A stretch of 64,000 nt of DNA from Nocardia nova SH22a (GCF_000523235.1 NZ_CP006850.1:3534001-3598000); one strand, 5' to 3'; shown: positions 43,064 through 51,985, counted from the stretch's first letter. Numbers and translations are program-made. The notes: generated by a model from the sequence alone, not told the origin.

Positions 43064-44085
43064 TTGACCTGCGGGATCGGTAGGGGCGCGGGCGGAAGTC
43101 CGAACACCGTGTTGAACAGGGGCTGGCTGTATTGGCCGGGAACGAGGTTCTGGATGTAGGCGTAGAAGTACGGGCCGCTGGCGACCGCGTCGCCGAGGGT
43201 GCCGATATAGGTCGACAGGCCCTGGATGCTCTGAGAGATGTTGTCGCGGTTCTTGTTCAGCAGCCCCAGCACCTGCCCGAGCTTGTCGAGAGCGGGCTTC
43301 AATTCGGCATCGTCTTCGCGGACCATGCCCGTCAACTGCTGGGACAACTGGGAGATTCCGGTGATGAGACCGCCCAGGGCCTGATTGCGCACCTCCAGTT
43401 CGCCCAGGAGCGAATTGCCGTCCAGCAGTAGCTTGTTCACCTGCGGTGCGCGCTGGGCGAGTACGCCGGTCACCTTCTCGGCCCCGGAGAGCAGGTCGCG
43501 CAGCGCCTGGTCGCGCTGGTTCACGGTCTCGGCGAGGCGCTTCATGCCGTCCAGTGCGGGGCCGACTTGCGGTGCGGCGGTGGACAATACGTCCGAGGCG
43601 CTGTCGAGGGTGCGGGTGAGCTGATCGAGGTCGATATCGCGGATCGTGGTCGTCGCCTCGTTGAGGATGTTGGGCAATGTGTAGCCGGAGCGGGTCCGTT
43701 CGACCGGTATGGTGCTGTGCACGCGCAGCCGGCCCGGCCCGGACGGGGTGACCTGGATCGAGCGCTTGCCCAGCAGCGAGGTGGTCTTGATCGCCGCGCT
43801 GGTCGTATTGCCCAGGGCCACAGCGGGATCGGCGGTGAAGGTGACGCGGGCGTGTCCGGCGTCCACGTCGATCGCGGTCACCTTTCCGACCGTCACACCC
43901 GCCGCCGAGACGTCGTCGCCGACGACGAGTCCGCTGGCGTCGTCGAACAGTGCCGAATACCGCAGCGTGGGCGGGTTGAGCATCGGTATGCGATCGAACT
44001 GCAGTGCCACCAGGCAGATCGCCGCGGTGATCACGAGGCCGACGATGCCGATGCGACCGGCGCGGTGGGCGGAGATGGGTCTCAT
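43060..44085 (-). CDS. mceC: Mce family protein MceC
   Basis: A 341-residue Mce protein: membrane helix (IGIVGLVITAAICLVALQFD), MCE domain (SALFDDASGLVVGDDVSAAG, IKTTSLLGKRSIQVTPSGPG) and helical needle region. ATG 44085 is preferred over an in-frame start at 44100 because it makes the same ATGA overlap with mceB that the rest of the operon uses. Shorter than many MceC proteins, lacking a long proline-rich tail. Confidence 0.93.
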   Translation of the reverse strand: MRPISAHRAGRIGIVGLVITAAICLVALQFDRIPMLNPPTLRYSALFDDASGLVVGDDVSAAGVTVGKVTAIDVDAGHARVTFTADPAVALGNTTSAAIKTTSLLGKRSIQVTPSGPGRLRVHSTIPVERTRSGYTLPNILNEATTTIRDIDLDQLTRTLDSASDVLSTAAPQVGPALDGMKRLAETVNQRDQALRDLLSGAEKVTGVLAQRAPQVNKLLLDGNSLLGELEVRNQALGGLITGISQLSQQLTGMVREDDAELKPALDKLGQVLGLLNKNRDNISQSIQGLSTYIGTLGDAVASGPYFYAYIQNLVPGQYSQPLFNTVFGLPPAPLPIPQVK

Positions 44086-45101
44086 TGCTTCGGTCCGCAC
44101 CTTCCGGTCGTCTGGTTGTACAGTTCGAGCACCTTCGGTTTGCCGTCCGGGCCGTCGAGTTTGAACGACAGCCCGCAGAGATAGAAGTTGAAGAACGACC
44201 CGTACGCGCCGGTGCGGGTGAGCTTGCGGTAGTCGTCGGGCAATTCCTGCAGCGCGGCGTCCAGATCGGGAATGTGATTGGTGCTGGGGGTGAGCGCCGC
44301 GTCCATCTGTGTGATCGTCGCGGACAGATCCGGGCGGATGTCCGACAGCAGTCCGGCGAAGGTGTTGGTCGCCGTGTCGAGGGTGTCGACCGCGTGCCCG
44401 AGGAGATCGCGATCGTCGGCGAGGCCCGAGACGAGTTGCTGCAGATGGTCCAGCGTGCTGCTGAATTGGTCTCCGCGAGAGGCGATCTGGCCGAGGACGT
44501 TGTTCAGGTTGGTGATCACCCGGCCGATGACCTGATCATGATCGGCCAGCGTGGACGTCACGACGCCGACGCGCTGGAGCACCTCCGCGATGGTGCCCGC
44601 CCGCCCCTGGAAGATCTGCAGCAGCGCCATCGACAACTCGTTGACCTGCTTGGGATCCAGGGCCTGCAGCAGCGGATGGAATCCGCCCAGCAGAGCATCG
44701 AGATCCAGGGCGGGCGCGGTGTTCGGCGGTGCGATCGTCGCCCCGGTCGCCAACGGCGTGGTGTCGGCGCCGCGCTCCAGATCGAGGTACCGGTTTCCGA
44801 CCAGATCCTCGTACCGGATCGCCGCGCGCGTCGTCTCGGACGGGCGATCGTCGCTGTCGATGGAGAAATCGACGTGGGCGCGGTGATCGGCCCCGTAGCG
44901 CACCGCGTTCACCGAGCCGACCGGCACACCCGCGATGCGCACCTTCGAACCGGGCTTCATACCGGAGGCGTCGGCGAAGATCGCGTGATACGTGCGCGCG
45001 TCTCCGGAGTGAACCTGGGTGAACACCAGGAACATCGCCGCGTTGACCAGTGCCATGACGAGGACGAAGACACCCAGTTTGACCGCCGTGATCCGCTTCA
45101 T
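44082..45101 (-). CDS. mceB: Mce family protein MceB
   Basis: A 339-residue Mce protein with an N-terminal helix (LGVFVLVMALVNAAMFLVFT), MCE domain (YHAIFADASGMKPGSKVRIA, RYEDLVGNRYLDLERG) and a C-terminal domain ending with the cysteine-bearing FYLCGLSFKLDGPDG and TGRCGPKQ segments common in MceB. ATG 45101 overlaps the mceA stop. Subunit of the lipid-import tube. Confidence 0.94.
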   Translation of the reverse strand: MKRITAVKLGVFVLVMALVNAAMFLVFTQVHSGDARTYHAIFADASGMKPGSKVRIAGVPVGSVNAVRYGADHRAHVDFSIDSDDRPSETTRAAIRYEDLVGNRYLDLERGADTTPLATGATIAPPNTAPALDLDALLGGFHPLLQALDPKQVNELSMALLQIFQGRAGTIAEVLQRVGVVTSTLADHDQVIGRVITNLNNVLGQIASRGDQFSSTLDHLQQLVSGLADDRDLLGHAVDTLDTATNTFAGLLSDIRPDLSATITQMDAALTPSTNHIPDLDAALQELPDDYRKLTRTGAYGSFFNFYLCGLSFKLDGPDGKPKVLELYNQTTGRCGPKQ

Positions 45102-46273
45102 CGGTCACCTCCCAAACCGAACAGGTAGCCGACCAGATCCGACGGCTGCTGCCGCAGCCCGACGCCCTGACGTGAGGGATCGAAGGGATTCACGCCGGTG
45201 TCGGTGACGACATAGGGGGCGGGTTCGACCGGATCGGTGTAGGGCAGGCCGAGGCAGTGCGGGCCGCCGGTCGCGTTGACCTTGGGCAGATCATCGGGAT
45301 ACTTGTACGGGCTGACGCCCGGGGTGAGTCCGGCGAACATCTTCACGCCGGGTTGTCCGGCGTAGGCGTCCGGATTGGTCGTGTTGCTGGCGGTGATCCC
45401 CTGGAACAGGCACGGGATCTCCGGGGCGTACTCGGCCGCCAGCGAGCTGGTGGGCGCCAGCAGACGCAGGACATCCGCAAGCTGAGAACCGTTGTGGGCC
45501 AGCAGGTCCGAGCCGGTATCGGCCACCGTGGTGGCACTGGACAGCGCCTTCGCCAGCTGCTGCTGCTTGTCGGTGATCGTGGTGCCCGTGCTGGTCAGTG
45601 CGGACAGGGTCCGCATCAGTTCCGGGCTGATGTCGCCGTAGAGCGTGCTGGTCGGCGCCGCGGTGCGTAACAGGTCGCCGATTCCCGGATCGGCCGCGTT
45701 CAGCTGGGTCAGCACGGCGGAGGCGTGGTCGATGGCGGTGCCGAGACGCTCGCCCCGGCCCTGCAGCGCCGTCGCGAGCGCGCCCAGCGTGGCTTCGAGC
45801 TGAGCGGGGTCCACCGCGCGCATGAGATCGGTGAGTTGTTCGAAGACCGTGTTGATTTCGACCGTCACGTGCGAGATGTCGATCGTCGCGCCCGCGGCCA
45901 GCCGGGCGGTGCTCGCCGCCGTGGCCGGGGCGTTCAGGCTGACGTATTTGGCGCCGAAGACGGTGGTGGAGGTGATCTGCGCGTCCACGTTCGCGGGAAT
46001 GGACGCCAGCGACGAGCGATGCAGGCGGAGGCTGAGCCGGGCCTGATCCCCGTGGTAGTCGATGCCGGTCACCTCACCGACCTGGACGCCGGTCATCGAG
46101 ACCCGCGCGCCGCGATCCATGACGAGTCCGGTGCGATCGGCGATCACCGTCACCCGCACCCAGTCGTCGAAGCGTTGCTGATAACTGCCCAGTACCGCCC
46201 ACACGATCCCGGCGACCACCAGGATCAGTGCCAGCACAGCGAGTTTCAGCTTCGCCCAGTGAAACAGAAGCAT
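45098..46273 (-). CDS. mceA: Mce family protein MceA
   Basis: A 391-residue Mce protein, first of the six. Membrane helix (LKLAVLALILVVAGIVWAVL), MCE domain (DRTGLVMDRGARVSMTGVQV, ITSTTVFGAKYVSLNAP) and a long helical region. It starts seven bases after yrbEB. Gene order yrbEA-yrbEB-mceA-F is canonical. Sequence alone does not decide which mycobacterial Mce class (1-4) it matches; the catabolic neighbours suggest a substrate other than bulk fatty acid. Confidence 0.94.
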   Translation of the reverse strand: MLLFHWAKLKLAVLALILVVAGIVWAVLGSYQQRFDDWVRVTVIADRTGLVMDRGARVSMTGVQVGEVTGIDYHGDQARLSLRLHRSSLASIPANVDAQITSTTVFGAKYVSLNAPATAASTARLAAGATIDISHVTVEINTVFEQLTDLMRAVDPAQLEATLGALATALQGRGERLGTAIDHASAVLTQLNAADPGIGDLLRTAAPTSTLYGDISPELMRTLSALTSTGTTITDKQQQLAKALSSATTVADTGSDLLAHNGSQLADVLRLLAPTSSLAAEYAPEIPCLFQGITASNTTNPDAYAGQPGVKMFAGLTPGVSPYKYPDDLPKVNATGGPHCLGLPYTDPVEPAPYVVTDTGVNPFDPSRQGVGLRQQPSDLVGYLFGLGGDR

Positions 46274-46280
46274 CGGGTAC

Positions 46281-47147
46281 CTATCCGGAGAGGTGGAAGT
46301 TGCCGCTACCGCCGTAGAGCGCGAGCGATACCAGCAGGACGACCAGCACGACCATGATCAGCGACATCCGCACCGCCCGGCCGACGGACGCGCCGACTCC
46401 GGCCGGGCCCCCGGCGGCGGTGAAGCCGTAGTGGGTGTGCACCAGCATCACCACCAGCGCGATCAGCAGCGCCTGGACGAACGACCACAGCACGTCCATC
46501 GGGTTGAGGAAGGTGGAGAAGTAGTGGTCGTAGAGTCCGGACGACTGCCCGAAAAGCACTACGGTGGTGAACTTTCCGGCCAGGAACGAGGCGGCCAGCG
46601 CCAGCGAGTACAGCGGCACGATGGTGATCATCCCGGCGGCGACGCGGGTGCTGACCACATAGGGAACCGGCCGGATCGCCATGGACTCGAGTGCGTCGAT
46701 CTCCTCCGCGATGCGCATGGCGCCGATCTGCGCGGTGGCGCCCGCGCCGAGCGTCGCCGACAGCGCGATACCCGCGATGACGGGGGCGGCGATGCGGACA
46801 TTGATGAAGGCCGACAAAAAGCCCGACAGGGCTTCGATGCCGATATTGCCCAGTGAGCTGAATCCCTGGATGGCGATGGTGCTGCCGGTGGCCATCGTCA
46901 TGAAGCCGACAATGGCCGCGGTGCCGCCGATCAGTGCCAGCGCACCACTGCCCATACTGATTTCGGCGACGAGGCGCACGGTTTCGAGCGGGTGTTTGGC
47001 GACGGCGCCGGGAATTTGCAGAATAGTCTTGCCGTAAAAGACGAGTCGCGCGCCGAGTGCGTCGATATTGGCATCCCAACGCGACAGGCGGCGACGAGTG
47101 CGGACGAATTTACCGGTGTCGGTGATGTGCACGATTTCCGACCTCAC
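46281..47147 (-). CDS. yrbEB: YrbE-type ABC permease (second, YrbEB)
   Basis: A 288-residue MlaE-fold permease. FGQSSGLYDHYFSTF and the NVRIAAPVIAGIALSATLGAG...EEIDALESMAI block (the EExDAL motif that contacts the ATPase) are diagnostic. With YrbEA it forms the membrane channel powered by an Mkl/MceG ATPase encoded elsewhere, since no ATPase gene is present here. GTG 47147 overlaps the yrbEA stop (GTGA); GTG 47132, with GAGG nine bases upstream, is an alternative start. Confidence 0.92.
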   Translation of the reverse strand: MRSEIVHITDTGKFVRTRRRLSRWDANIDALGARLVFYGKTILQIPGAVAKHPLETVRLVAEISMGSGALALIGGTAAIVGFMTMATGSTIAIQGFSSLGNIGIEALSGFLSAFINVRIAAPVIAGIALSATLGAGATAQIGAMRIAEEIDALESMAIRPVPYVVSTRVAAGMITIVPLYSLALAASFLAGKFTTVVLFGQSSGLYDHYFSTFLNPMDVLWSFVQALLIALVVMLVHTHYGFTAAGGPAGVGASVGRAVRMSLIMVVLVVLLVSLALYGGSGNFHLSG

Positions 47148-47911
47148 TTCCCCGATATTCGGATGCCGACGGCGGTCACCACGGTGTTGATGACGAACAG
47201 CGCGATGAAGGCGTAGACGACGGTCTCGTTGACCGCCTGCCCGACGCTCTTGGCGCCGCCGGACACCGACAGTCCGCGATAGCAGGCGACCAGCCCGGCG
47301 ATCATCCCGAACAACATCGCCTTGACCGCCGAGATCGCCAATTCCGTTGCGCCGGTGAGCAATGTGATGCCCGAGGCGAACGCACCCGGGTTCACGCCCT
47401 GCAGTTGCACCGAGAAGATGAAGCCGCCGGTGATGCCGATGGCGCACACCAGGCCGTTGAGCAGGACCGCCACCAGGGTGGAGGCCACCACCCGCGGGAT
47501 CACCAGCCGCTGGATGGGGTCGATGCCGAGTACCTCCATGGCCGAGATCTCCTCGCGGATGACCCGCGAGCCCAGATCCGCGCACATGGCCGTCGCGCCC
47601 GCACCCGCCACGATCAGCACCGTCACCATCGGCCCGACCTGGGTGACGGTGCCGAAGGCCGCACCGGCGCCGCTCATCGTGGCCGCGCCGATCTCGCGCA
47701 GCAGGATGTTGAGGGTGAAGCTCACCAGGACGGTGAACGGCACCGCGACCAGGACGGTGGGCAGCAGCGACACCCGGGCCAGCATCCAGCCCTGCTCGAC
47801 GAACTCGCTCATCCGGAAGCGGGTTGTCACGAGCCCCCTGCCGACATCGGCCACCATCGCGAAGAACTGACCCACCTCCCGGACGGGGGCGTTCAGCCGT
47901 TCCACTTCCAT
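47144..47911 (-). CDS. yrbEA: YrbE-type ABC permease (first, YrbEA)
   Basis: A 255-residue MlaE-fold permease and first gene of the mce operon. Motifs: ARVSLLPTVLVAVPFTVLVS, GAGATAMCADLGSRVIREEI and EISAMEVLGIDPIQRLVIPR, the EE/EI-A-EVLGI coupling helix for the ATPase. ATG 47911 follows GGAGG. Its upstream region carries a probable promoter overlapped by a 19-bp palindrome shared with all other transcription units of the island, so uptake and catabolism are probably induced together. Confidence 0.94.
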   Translation of the reverse strand: MEVERLNAPVREVGQFFAMVADVGRGLVTTRFRMSEFVEQGWMLARVSLLPTVLVAVPFTVLVSFTLNILLREIGAATMSGAGAAFGTVTQVGPMVTVLIVAGAGATAMCADLGSRVIREEISAMEVLGIDPIQRLVIPRVVASTLVAVLLNGLVCAIGITGGFIFSVQLQGVNPGAFASGITLLTGATELAISAVKAMLFGMIAGLVACYRGLSVSGGAKSVGQAVNETVVYAFIALFVINTVVTAVGIRISGK

Positions 47912-47969
47912 CGATCCTCCAGCGGGCTGCTCGGCTGTCGCGGATGTCGTGCCGAGTTGGCCGAATGGT

Positions 47970-47999
47970 TAACTATTGCCATTACAGTGTGATTGACAA
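47970..47999 (-). promoter_or_regulatory. Probable promoter of the yrbE-mce operon
   Basis: Read leftward: TTGTCA at 47999-47994, an 18-bp spacer, TAGTTA at 47975-47970, with the yrbEA start 59 bp beyond. The 19-bp island palindrome covers the -35 element and most of the spacer, so bound protein would exclude RNA polymerase. Confidence 0.5.
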
Positions 48000-48001
48000 T
48001 A
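47983..48001. promoter_or_regulatory. Island operator 1 (TACAGT-N7-ACAATA), mce promoter
   Basis: Left half TACAGT is perfect, and the right half ACAATA has one mismatch to ACNGTA. It overlaps the -35 region of the mce operon promoter. One of seven copies of the TACNGT-N7-ACNGTA element in the island. Confidence 0.7.
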
Positions 48002-48125
48002 CAGTAGGGCGCCGCAACGGAGAAGCAATTTCCCGGGAAACATTTCCGGGAGCGGGCGAGGTGGCCCGGCGGCTCGACGGGGGTGTTTTCCGGTCGATAG
48101 CCGACACGCATTCCGGTTGCCCGGC

Positions 48126-49748
48126 TCAGCTATTGGAAGTTCCGTCGATCTGCTCGAATATCTTCCGCAATCCTCGCACGTCGACCTTGCCACTGGACAG
48201 CAGTGGAATGTCCGCGGTGGCGATCACGGCGAACCGGCCGGGAATCTTGTAAGCCGACAACCGGGTGCGGAGCTTTTCCCGCAGCGCGGTCTCGTCGAAT
48301 ATGCCAGGGTCGTCGAGGGCGAGCACCGCGGCGACCTGCTGTCCGCGGGTGGGATGGGGAAGGTCGAACACATGGGCCGCGGCGCCGGTGAGGTCGGTGA
48401 TCGCCTTCTCGACCTCGGCCGGTGCGACATTCGCGCCCGCGGTCTTGATCATGGCGCCGCTGCGGCCGAGAAAGTACACGAACCCGTCGGGGTCGATGCG
48501 CGCCAGATCGCCGGTGTGGAACCACCCGTCGGTGTCGAAGCACTCCTCGCGACCGCGCTTGTGATAGCCCCGCATGAGGTGGGGGCCGCGGAAGCGGAGT
48601 TCGCCGACCTCACCGGCCGGTACGGGCGCGCCGGTGCGCGGGTCGGCGATCTGGGTGTCGAAGCCGGGTGCGGGGCGGCCGAAGGAGCCGCGCCGGGATT
48701 CGGGTTGATCCGATTCGTCGCCGTCGATCAGGACCACGCTCCCGGTCTCGGTCATGCCGAGCATATTGTGCCGGAGCTCCGGATCGGCGGGGCGTAGTTC
48801 CGCGGGCATGATCGGGTAGAGGTTGCCGCGCCGCATCGAGGACAGGTCACGCGAGCCGAAGTCCGGATGCTGCGCGAGGTGCGCGACACCGGCCGCGAAA
48901 CCGTTGGTGACAGTGGGCCTTTCGGCCTCCAGCAGGTCGAGGGTGGCACCGGCGTCGGTGGCGTTGCTGCATACCAGCGTCGAGCCCGCAACCACGGTGG
49001 CCAGCAGGCCGAAAGCGAACCCGCCGATCCAGAAGAACGGCGAATTGCAGAACAGCACATCGGATTCGGTCAGGCCGCGGATCCGGTTGAGATTGCGCTG
49101 ATGTTCCAGCAGTGCCGCGTGCGTGTGCACGACGCCTTTGGGCGCGCTCGTCGAGCCCGAGGTGTAGACGATGGCCAGCCGATCGCAGCCGTCGACATCC
49201 GCTTCGGCCGCCGAGAGCAACGCGCCGTCGACGTTCGTCGCCGCCTGCCGTACCGACCCGATGCCGTGGGGGCCGAGCGCGCCGTCGACGGCGACCCGGC
49301 GCAGCTGCGGCACGTCCGGGCAGAACACGCGGCCGGTCCGGTCGCGCTCGCCACCGGCGAGTATCTCGGTCAGGCGCTGTGCGTAGTCGTGGGAGCGGTA
49401 GCGACCGGTGGCCAGCAGGATGTGAGTGTCGCTGTGTACCAGCTGTTCTCGCAACTCCCGCGCCGTGGAGAAGGTGGAGTGGGGGACGACCACGGCTCCG
49501 ATGCGGGCCGCGGCGAGGGCGCCGACGACGAAGTCGGCGCCGTTGGGGTAGAGCAGTCCGACGTGGGTTCCCTTTCCCGCGCCGAGGGCGAGCAGTCCGC
49601 GCGCCAGTTCGGCGGAATCGCGTTCCGCTTCGGAATAGGTGAGTCGTTCCGCGTCGCAGATCAGCACTGGGCGGTCGGGATCGGCCGCTGCCCGGGCGCG
49701 CAGCAGCGCTGCCAGGGTGGTGGTGCCGGTAGCGGGAGTGTCCGTCAC
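48126..49748 (-). CDS. AMP-forming acyl-CoA synthetase (FadD-like) 1
   Basis: A 540-residue ANL-superfamily ligase that would activate a carboxylic acid to its CoA thioester. The phosphate loop is AIVYTSGSTSAPKGVVHTHA, in which the usual second glycine is serine. Also present are GMTETGSVVLIDGDES, the DTDGWFHTGDLARIDPDGFV hinge region, and the C-terminal catalytic lysine in LLSSGKVDVRGLRK. GTG 49748 has GAGGAG seven bases upstream and overlaps the preceding enoyl-CoA hydratase-like gene by tens of bases less than the longer frame to 49781. The pair forms an operon under the operator at 50631. Confidence 0.92.
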   Translation of the reverse strand: MTDTPATGTTTLAALLRARAAADPDRPVLICDAERLTYSEAERDSAELARGLLALGAGKGTHVGLLYPNGADFVVGALAAARIGAVVVPHSTFSTARELREQLVHSDTHILLATGRYRSHDYAQRLTEILAGGERDRTGRVFCPDVPQLRRVAVDGALGPHGIGSVRQAATNVDGALLSAAEADVDGCDRLAIVYTSGSTSAPKGVVHTHAALLEHQRNLNRIRGLTESDVLFCNSPFFWIGGFAFGLLATVVAGSTLVCSNATDAGATLDLLEAERPTVTNGFAAGVAHLAQHPDFGSRDLSSMRRGNLYPIMPAELRPADPELRHNMLGMTETGSVVLIDGDESDQPESRRGSFGRPAPGFDTQIADPRTGAPVPAGEVGELRFRGPHLMRGYHKRGREECFDTDGWFHTGDLARIDPDGFVYFLGRSGAMIKTAGANVAPAEVEKAITDLTGAAAHVFDLPHPTRGQQVAAVLALDDPGIFDETALREKLRTRLSAYKIPGRFAVIATADIPLLSSGKVDVRGLRKIFEQIDGTSNS

Positions 49749-49777
49749 GTGATCGCTCCTCGACAGCACCGGAGATC

Positions 49778-50596
49778 TCAACGGCCTCGGAAGTCCGGCG
49801 CACGCCGCTCCCGGAAGGCGGCCAGACCTTCCTTGAAATCGCTTGTGCGGCAGGCTAGTTCGAGATCGTACAGTTCCTGGTTCAACGACTGGCCGAGCGT
49901 GGCGTGCTGGCCGTAGGCCAGTGCCTGTTTGGCCAGTCCGATGGCGACCGTGGGCCCGGTGGCGAGCCGGTCCAGCAAGGCCGCGACGGCGCCGTCCACG
50001 TCACCGGCGGGGACGCAGCGATCGATCAGGCCCCAGTCGGCCGCCTCGGCGGCGCCGATCTTCTCGCCGAGCAAGAGCATCCGCTTGGCCCTGGTCAGTC
50101 CGATCAGCCTGGGCAGCAGCCAGGTGGAGCCCGAGTCCGGACTGAAGCCCCGGGTCAGGAAGGGCTCCCAGAACACGGCGTCGTCGGCGGCGACGGTGAA
50201 GTCCGCTGCCAGCGCGAGATTGCAACCCAGACCGGCTGCCCAGCCCCGGACGCCGCAGACGACGGGAAGCTGAATGGTGTGCAGCAACTCGATCACCCGG
50301 TGCGCGGTGTGCGGGATGCGCCGCACCAGATCGCCGGTTCGGGGACGAGGCCCGTCGGCGTTGTTGGTCGACACCCAGTCCACGCCGGAGCAGAAGTCGG
50401 GACCGTTGCCGCCCAGGTGAATCGCGCGCAACTCCGGATCGCTCGCGGCGGCGGTCAAGGTCGCCACGAGGGTGTCGATCATCGCGGGGGCGAGTGAATT
50501 CTTCGCACCGGGACGGTCGATGAGCAGGTGCAGGATCGCGCCTTCGCGGCGCACGAGGACTTTTCCGGCCGCGGGCGCCGCGGTGTCCCGACTCAC
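49778..50596 (-). CDS. Crotonase-fold enzyme, PaaG-like isomerase type
   Basis: A 272-residue enoyl-CoA hydratase/isomerase family member. The oxyanion-hole segments FCSGVDWV and GWAAGLGCNLALAADF are present. The first hydratase glutamate is replaced (GCN), while the second site reads FSPDSGSTWLLPRLIG, where an aspartate replaces glutamate. This D-x-G-x-TWLLP pattern is that of PaaG-type isomerases rather than true hydratases. It may shift double bonds in a CoA-bound intermediate. It starts at GTG 50596 and precedes the FadD-like gene. It is divergent from the thioesterase over a shared operator. Confidence 0.88.
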   Translation of the reverse strand: MSRDTAAPAAGKVLVRREGAILHLLIDRPGAKNSLAPAMIDTLVATLTAAASDPELRAIHLGGNGPDFCSGVDWVSTNNADGPRPRTGDLVRRIPHTAHRVIELLHTIQLPVVCGVRGWAAGLGCNLALAADFTVAADDAVFWEPFLTRGFSPDSGSTWLLPRLIGLTRAKRMLLLGEKIGAAEAADWGLIDRCVPAGDVDGAVAALLDRLATGPTVAIGLAKQALAYGQHATLGQSLNQELYDLELACRTSDFKEGLAAFRERRAPDFRGR

Positions 50597-50630
50597 TGTT
50601 CCCGCCTGTCACGGACGATACTGCTGTACA

Positions 50631-50649
50631 TACGGTATATGCTACCGTA
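50631..50649. promoter_or_regulatory. Island operator 2 (TACGGT-N7-ACCGTA), perfect
   Basis: A perfect copy that extends one more base each side (ATACGGTA-N5-TACCGTAT, 50630-50650). It lies in the 103-bp divergent gap between the PaaG-like gene and the thioesterase gene, 34 bp from one start and 50 bp from the other. Confidence 0.82.
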
Positions 50650-50699
50650 TCGCTTTGGATCAGCCTGGCGACCAGTCGCCGGAGACGAAAAGAGGGCTC

Positions 50700-51389
50700 A
50701 TGCCGGAGTTTCCACGGTCCGATACGGGAGCGCCGAGTGCCCGGTTCGGTGCGCAGCCACTGGCGCAGACCCGCGAAGCGGCCGCCGCGCTGCGCCGGCT
50801 CACCGGGCTGCTGCTGTCGCAGGAACATCCACACACGGCGGTCGGGGAGTTGCTCGTGATGGCGCGGCAGTGGGAAAACGCACTGTCGGCAACGGCGCCT
50901 ACCGACAACGCGCCGCGCATCGGCGACGCCGGTGAGAACCGGCGCATCTACCTCGACCACGCCTTCGACATCGGTGGCTACAACCCGTGCTTTCCCGAAT
51001 ATCGATTCGATCGTGTCGATCCGGAGCGGGCCGAAGGGCGGGTGAACTTCCCGCTGCCGTTCGAGGGGCCGCCGGGGCTGGTGCACGGCGGATTTCTCGG
51101 TGTCTTCTTCGATTGCGTGGTCCAGCAACACAATTGCTCGGTCGGCCCGGCGGGGAAGACGCGATCGCTGACGGTGACCTATCGTCGTCCGGCGCCGCTG
51201 TTGACAGACCTGCGATTCGAGATCGACCGGTCCGCGGGGGAGCGGTCCATCGCTTCGACCGCCCGGCTGCTGCAGGGGGACACGGTGCTGTGTTCGGGTG
51301 CGGTCGAAGCGGTCGCCGCCGCCCCGAAGACGCTGGCGGGGGCGAGCTACGGCGAGCGCAGGCCGATGCCCGACCGGCCGAGCGAGTAG
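50700..51389 (+). CDS. Hotdog-fold thioesterase (PaaI/4HBT-like)
   Basis: A 229-residue protein. The C-terminal 150 residues form a hotdog domain: RVNFPLPFEGPPGLVHGGFLGVFFD, the GxVHGGxxxxxFD motif of PaaI/4HBT thioesterases, and TRSLTVTYRRPAPL, the second strand. The N-terminal 70 residues are helical and unusual. It would hydrolyse an acyl-CoA to free CoA during catabolism, probably to rescue stalled intermediates. ATG 50700 follows AGAGGG by four bases. It is divergent from the isomerase/ligase operon with one operator between them. Confidence 0.83.
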   Translation: MPEFPRSDTGAPSARFGAQPLAQTREAAAALRRLTGLLLSQEHPHTAVGELLVMARQWENALSATAPTDNAPRIGDAGENRRIYLDHAFDIGGYNPCFPEYRFDRVDPERAEGRVNFPLPFEGPPGLVHGGFLGVFFDCVVQQHNCSVGPAGKTRSLTVTYRRPAPLLTDLRFEIDRSAGERSIASTARLLQGDTVLCSGAVEAVAAAPKTLAGASYGERRPMPDRPSE

Positions 51390-51428
51390 CGCGGCGCCGG
51401 AGCCGCGCTGCGCCATGATCCGCTGTGG

Positions 51429-51866
51429 TCAGGCCGCGCGGTTGCCGGGGTCCGGCGAGGTGAAGAACATGCTCATGCCCGCCGGACTCAGAGCGTCGCC
51501 GAGTGCAATGAAATCGACTGTGCCCGTGGAGTTCCGGGCGGCGTCGGCGAGTTCCTCGTAACCGTGGTCGGGCAGTAGTGCGCGGTGTATCCGGATCAGA
51601 TCGGTATCGAGGGAGCGGCCGCGGCGCCCGGCCTCGGTGAGCAGGAGGTGCAGGCACAGTTGCTCGGCCGGGGTGCCCGGACGGGGGGCCTGCCCGAGTT
51701 CGAGTTGTCCGCGCAGTGCGAGGAAGCTCTGTTCGAGATAGTGCAGGAAGACCGGCCGCGGACTGTGCAGCAGTTTGGCGCGCACCTGTCCGGCCAGCCC
51801 GTCGGCGGCGTTCAGCAGTGCCGCGATGGTGTGCGGGGTGAGTCCGGGAATCGGCTTGTCGCTCAT
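51429..51866 (-). CDS. Protein of unknown function, island-regulated
   Basis: A 145-residue soluble protein of almost wholly helical character (TPHTIAALLNAADGLAGQVR, FLHYLEQSFLALRGQLELGQ, EQLCLHLLLTEAGRRGRSLD). No catalytic motif, signal peptide or membrane segment is visible, and I do not recognise the family. ATG 51866 has AGGAG five bases upstream. It stands as its own transcription unit with a -35/-10 pair and an island operator upstream, so it belongs to the catabolic regulon despite having no known role. It might be a chaperone, accessory or sensor protein. Confidence 0.75.
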   Translation of the reverse strand: MSDKPIPGLTPHTIAALLNAADGLAGQVRAKLLHSPRPVFLHYLEQSFLALRGQLELGQAPRPGTPAEQLCLHLLLTEAGRRGRSLDTDLIRIHRALLPDHGYEELADAARNSTGTVDFIALGDALSPAGMSMFFTSPDPGNRAA

Positions 51867-51955
51867 ATCGTCTCCTGTTCAGGGGCCTGCGGTGGTGGCT
51901 GCCCCGGAACCGGCCGGTGGTCGCGCAGCTACCGGACACGACTTCCTGTTGAGCT

Positions 51956-51974
51956 AACTGTAACTACTACCGCA
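51956..51974. promoter_or_regulatory. Island operator 3 (AACTGT-N7-ACCGCA)
   Basis: Matches TACNGT-N7-ACNGTA with one mismatch in each half. It covers the -10 element and most of the spacer of the 145-residue gene's promoter, which supports a role as a repressor site. Confidence 0.6.
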
Positions 51975-51985
51975 AGTGTCGGCAA
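51957..51985 (-). promoter_or_regulatory. Promoter of the unknown 145-residue gene
   Basis: Read leftward: TTGCCG at 51985-51980, a 17-bp spacer and TACAGT at 51962-51957. It overlaps the island operator at 51956-51974. Confidence 0.55.

Noticed and set aside
47983..48001. Reading the mce promoter palindrome as a KstR box
   Set aside because: KstR and KstR2 sites centre on AAC/GTT or AAGCAAG/CTTGCTT symmetry; the TACNGT/ACNGTA halves do not fit.
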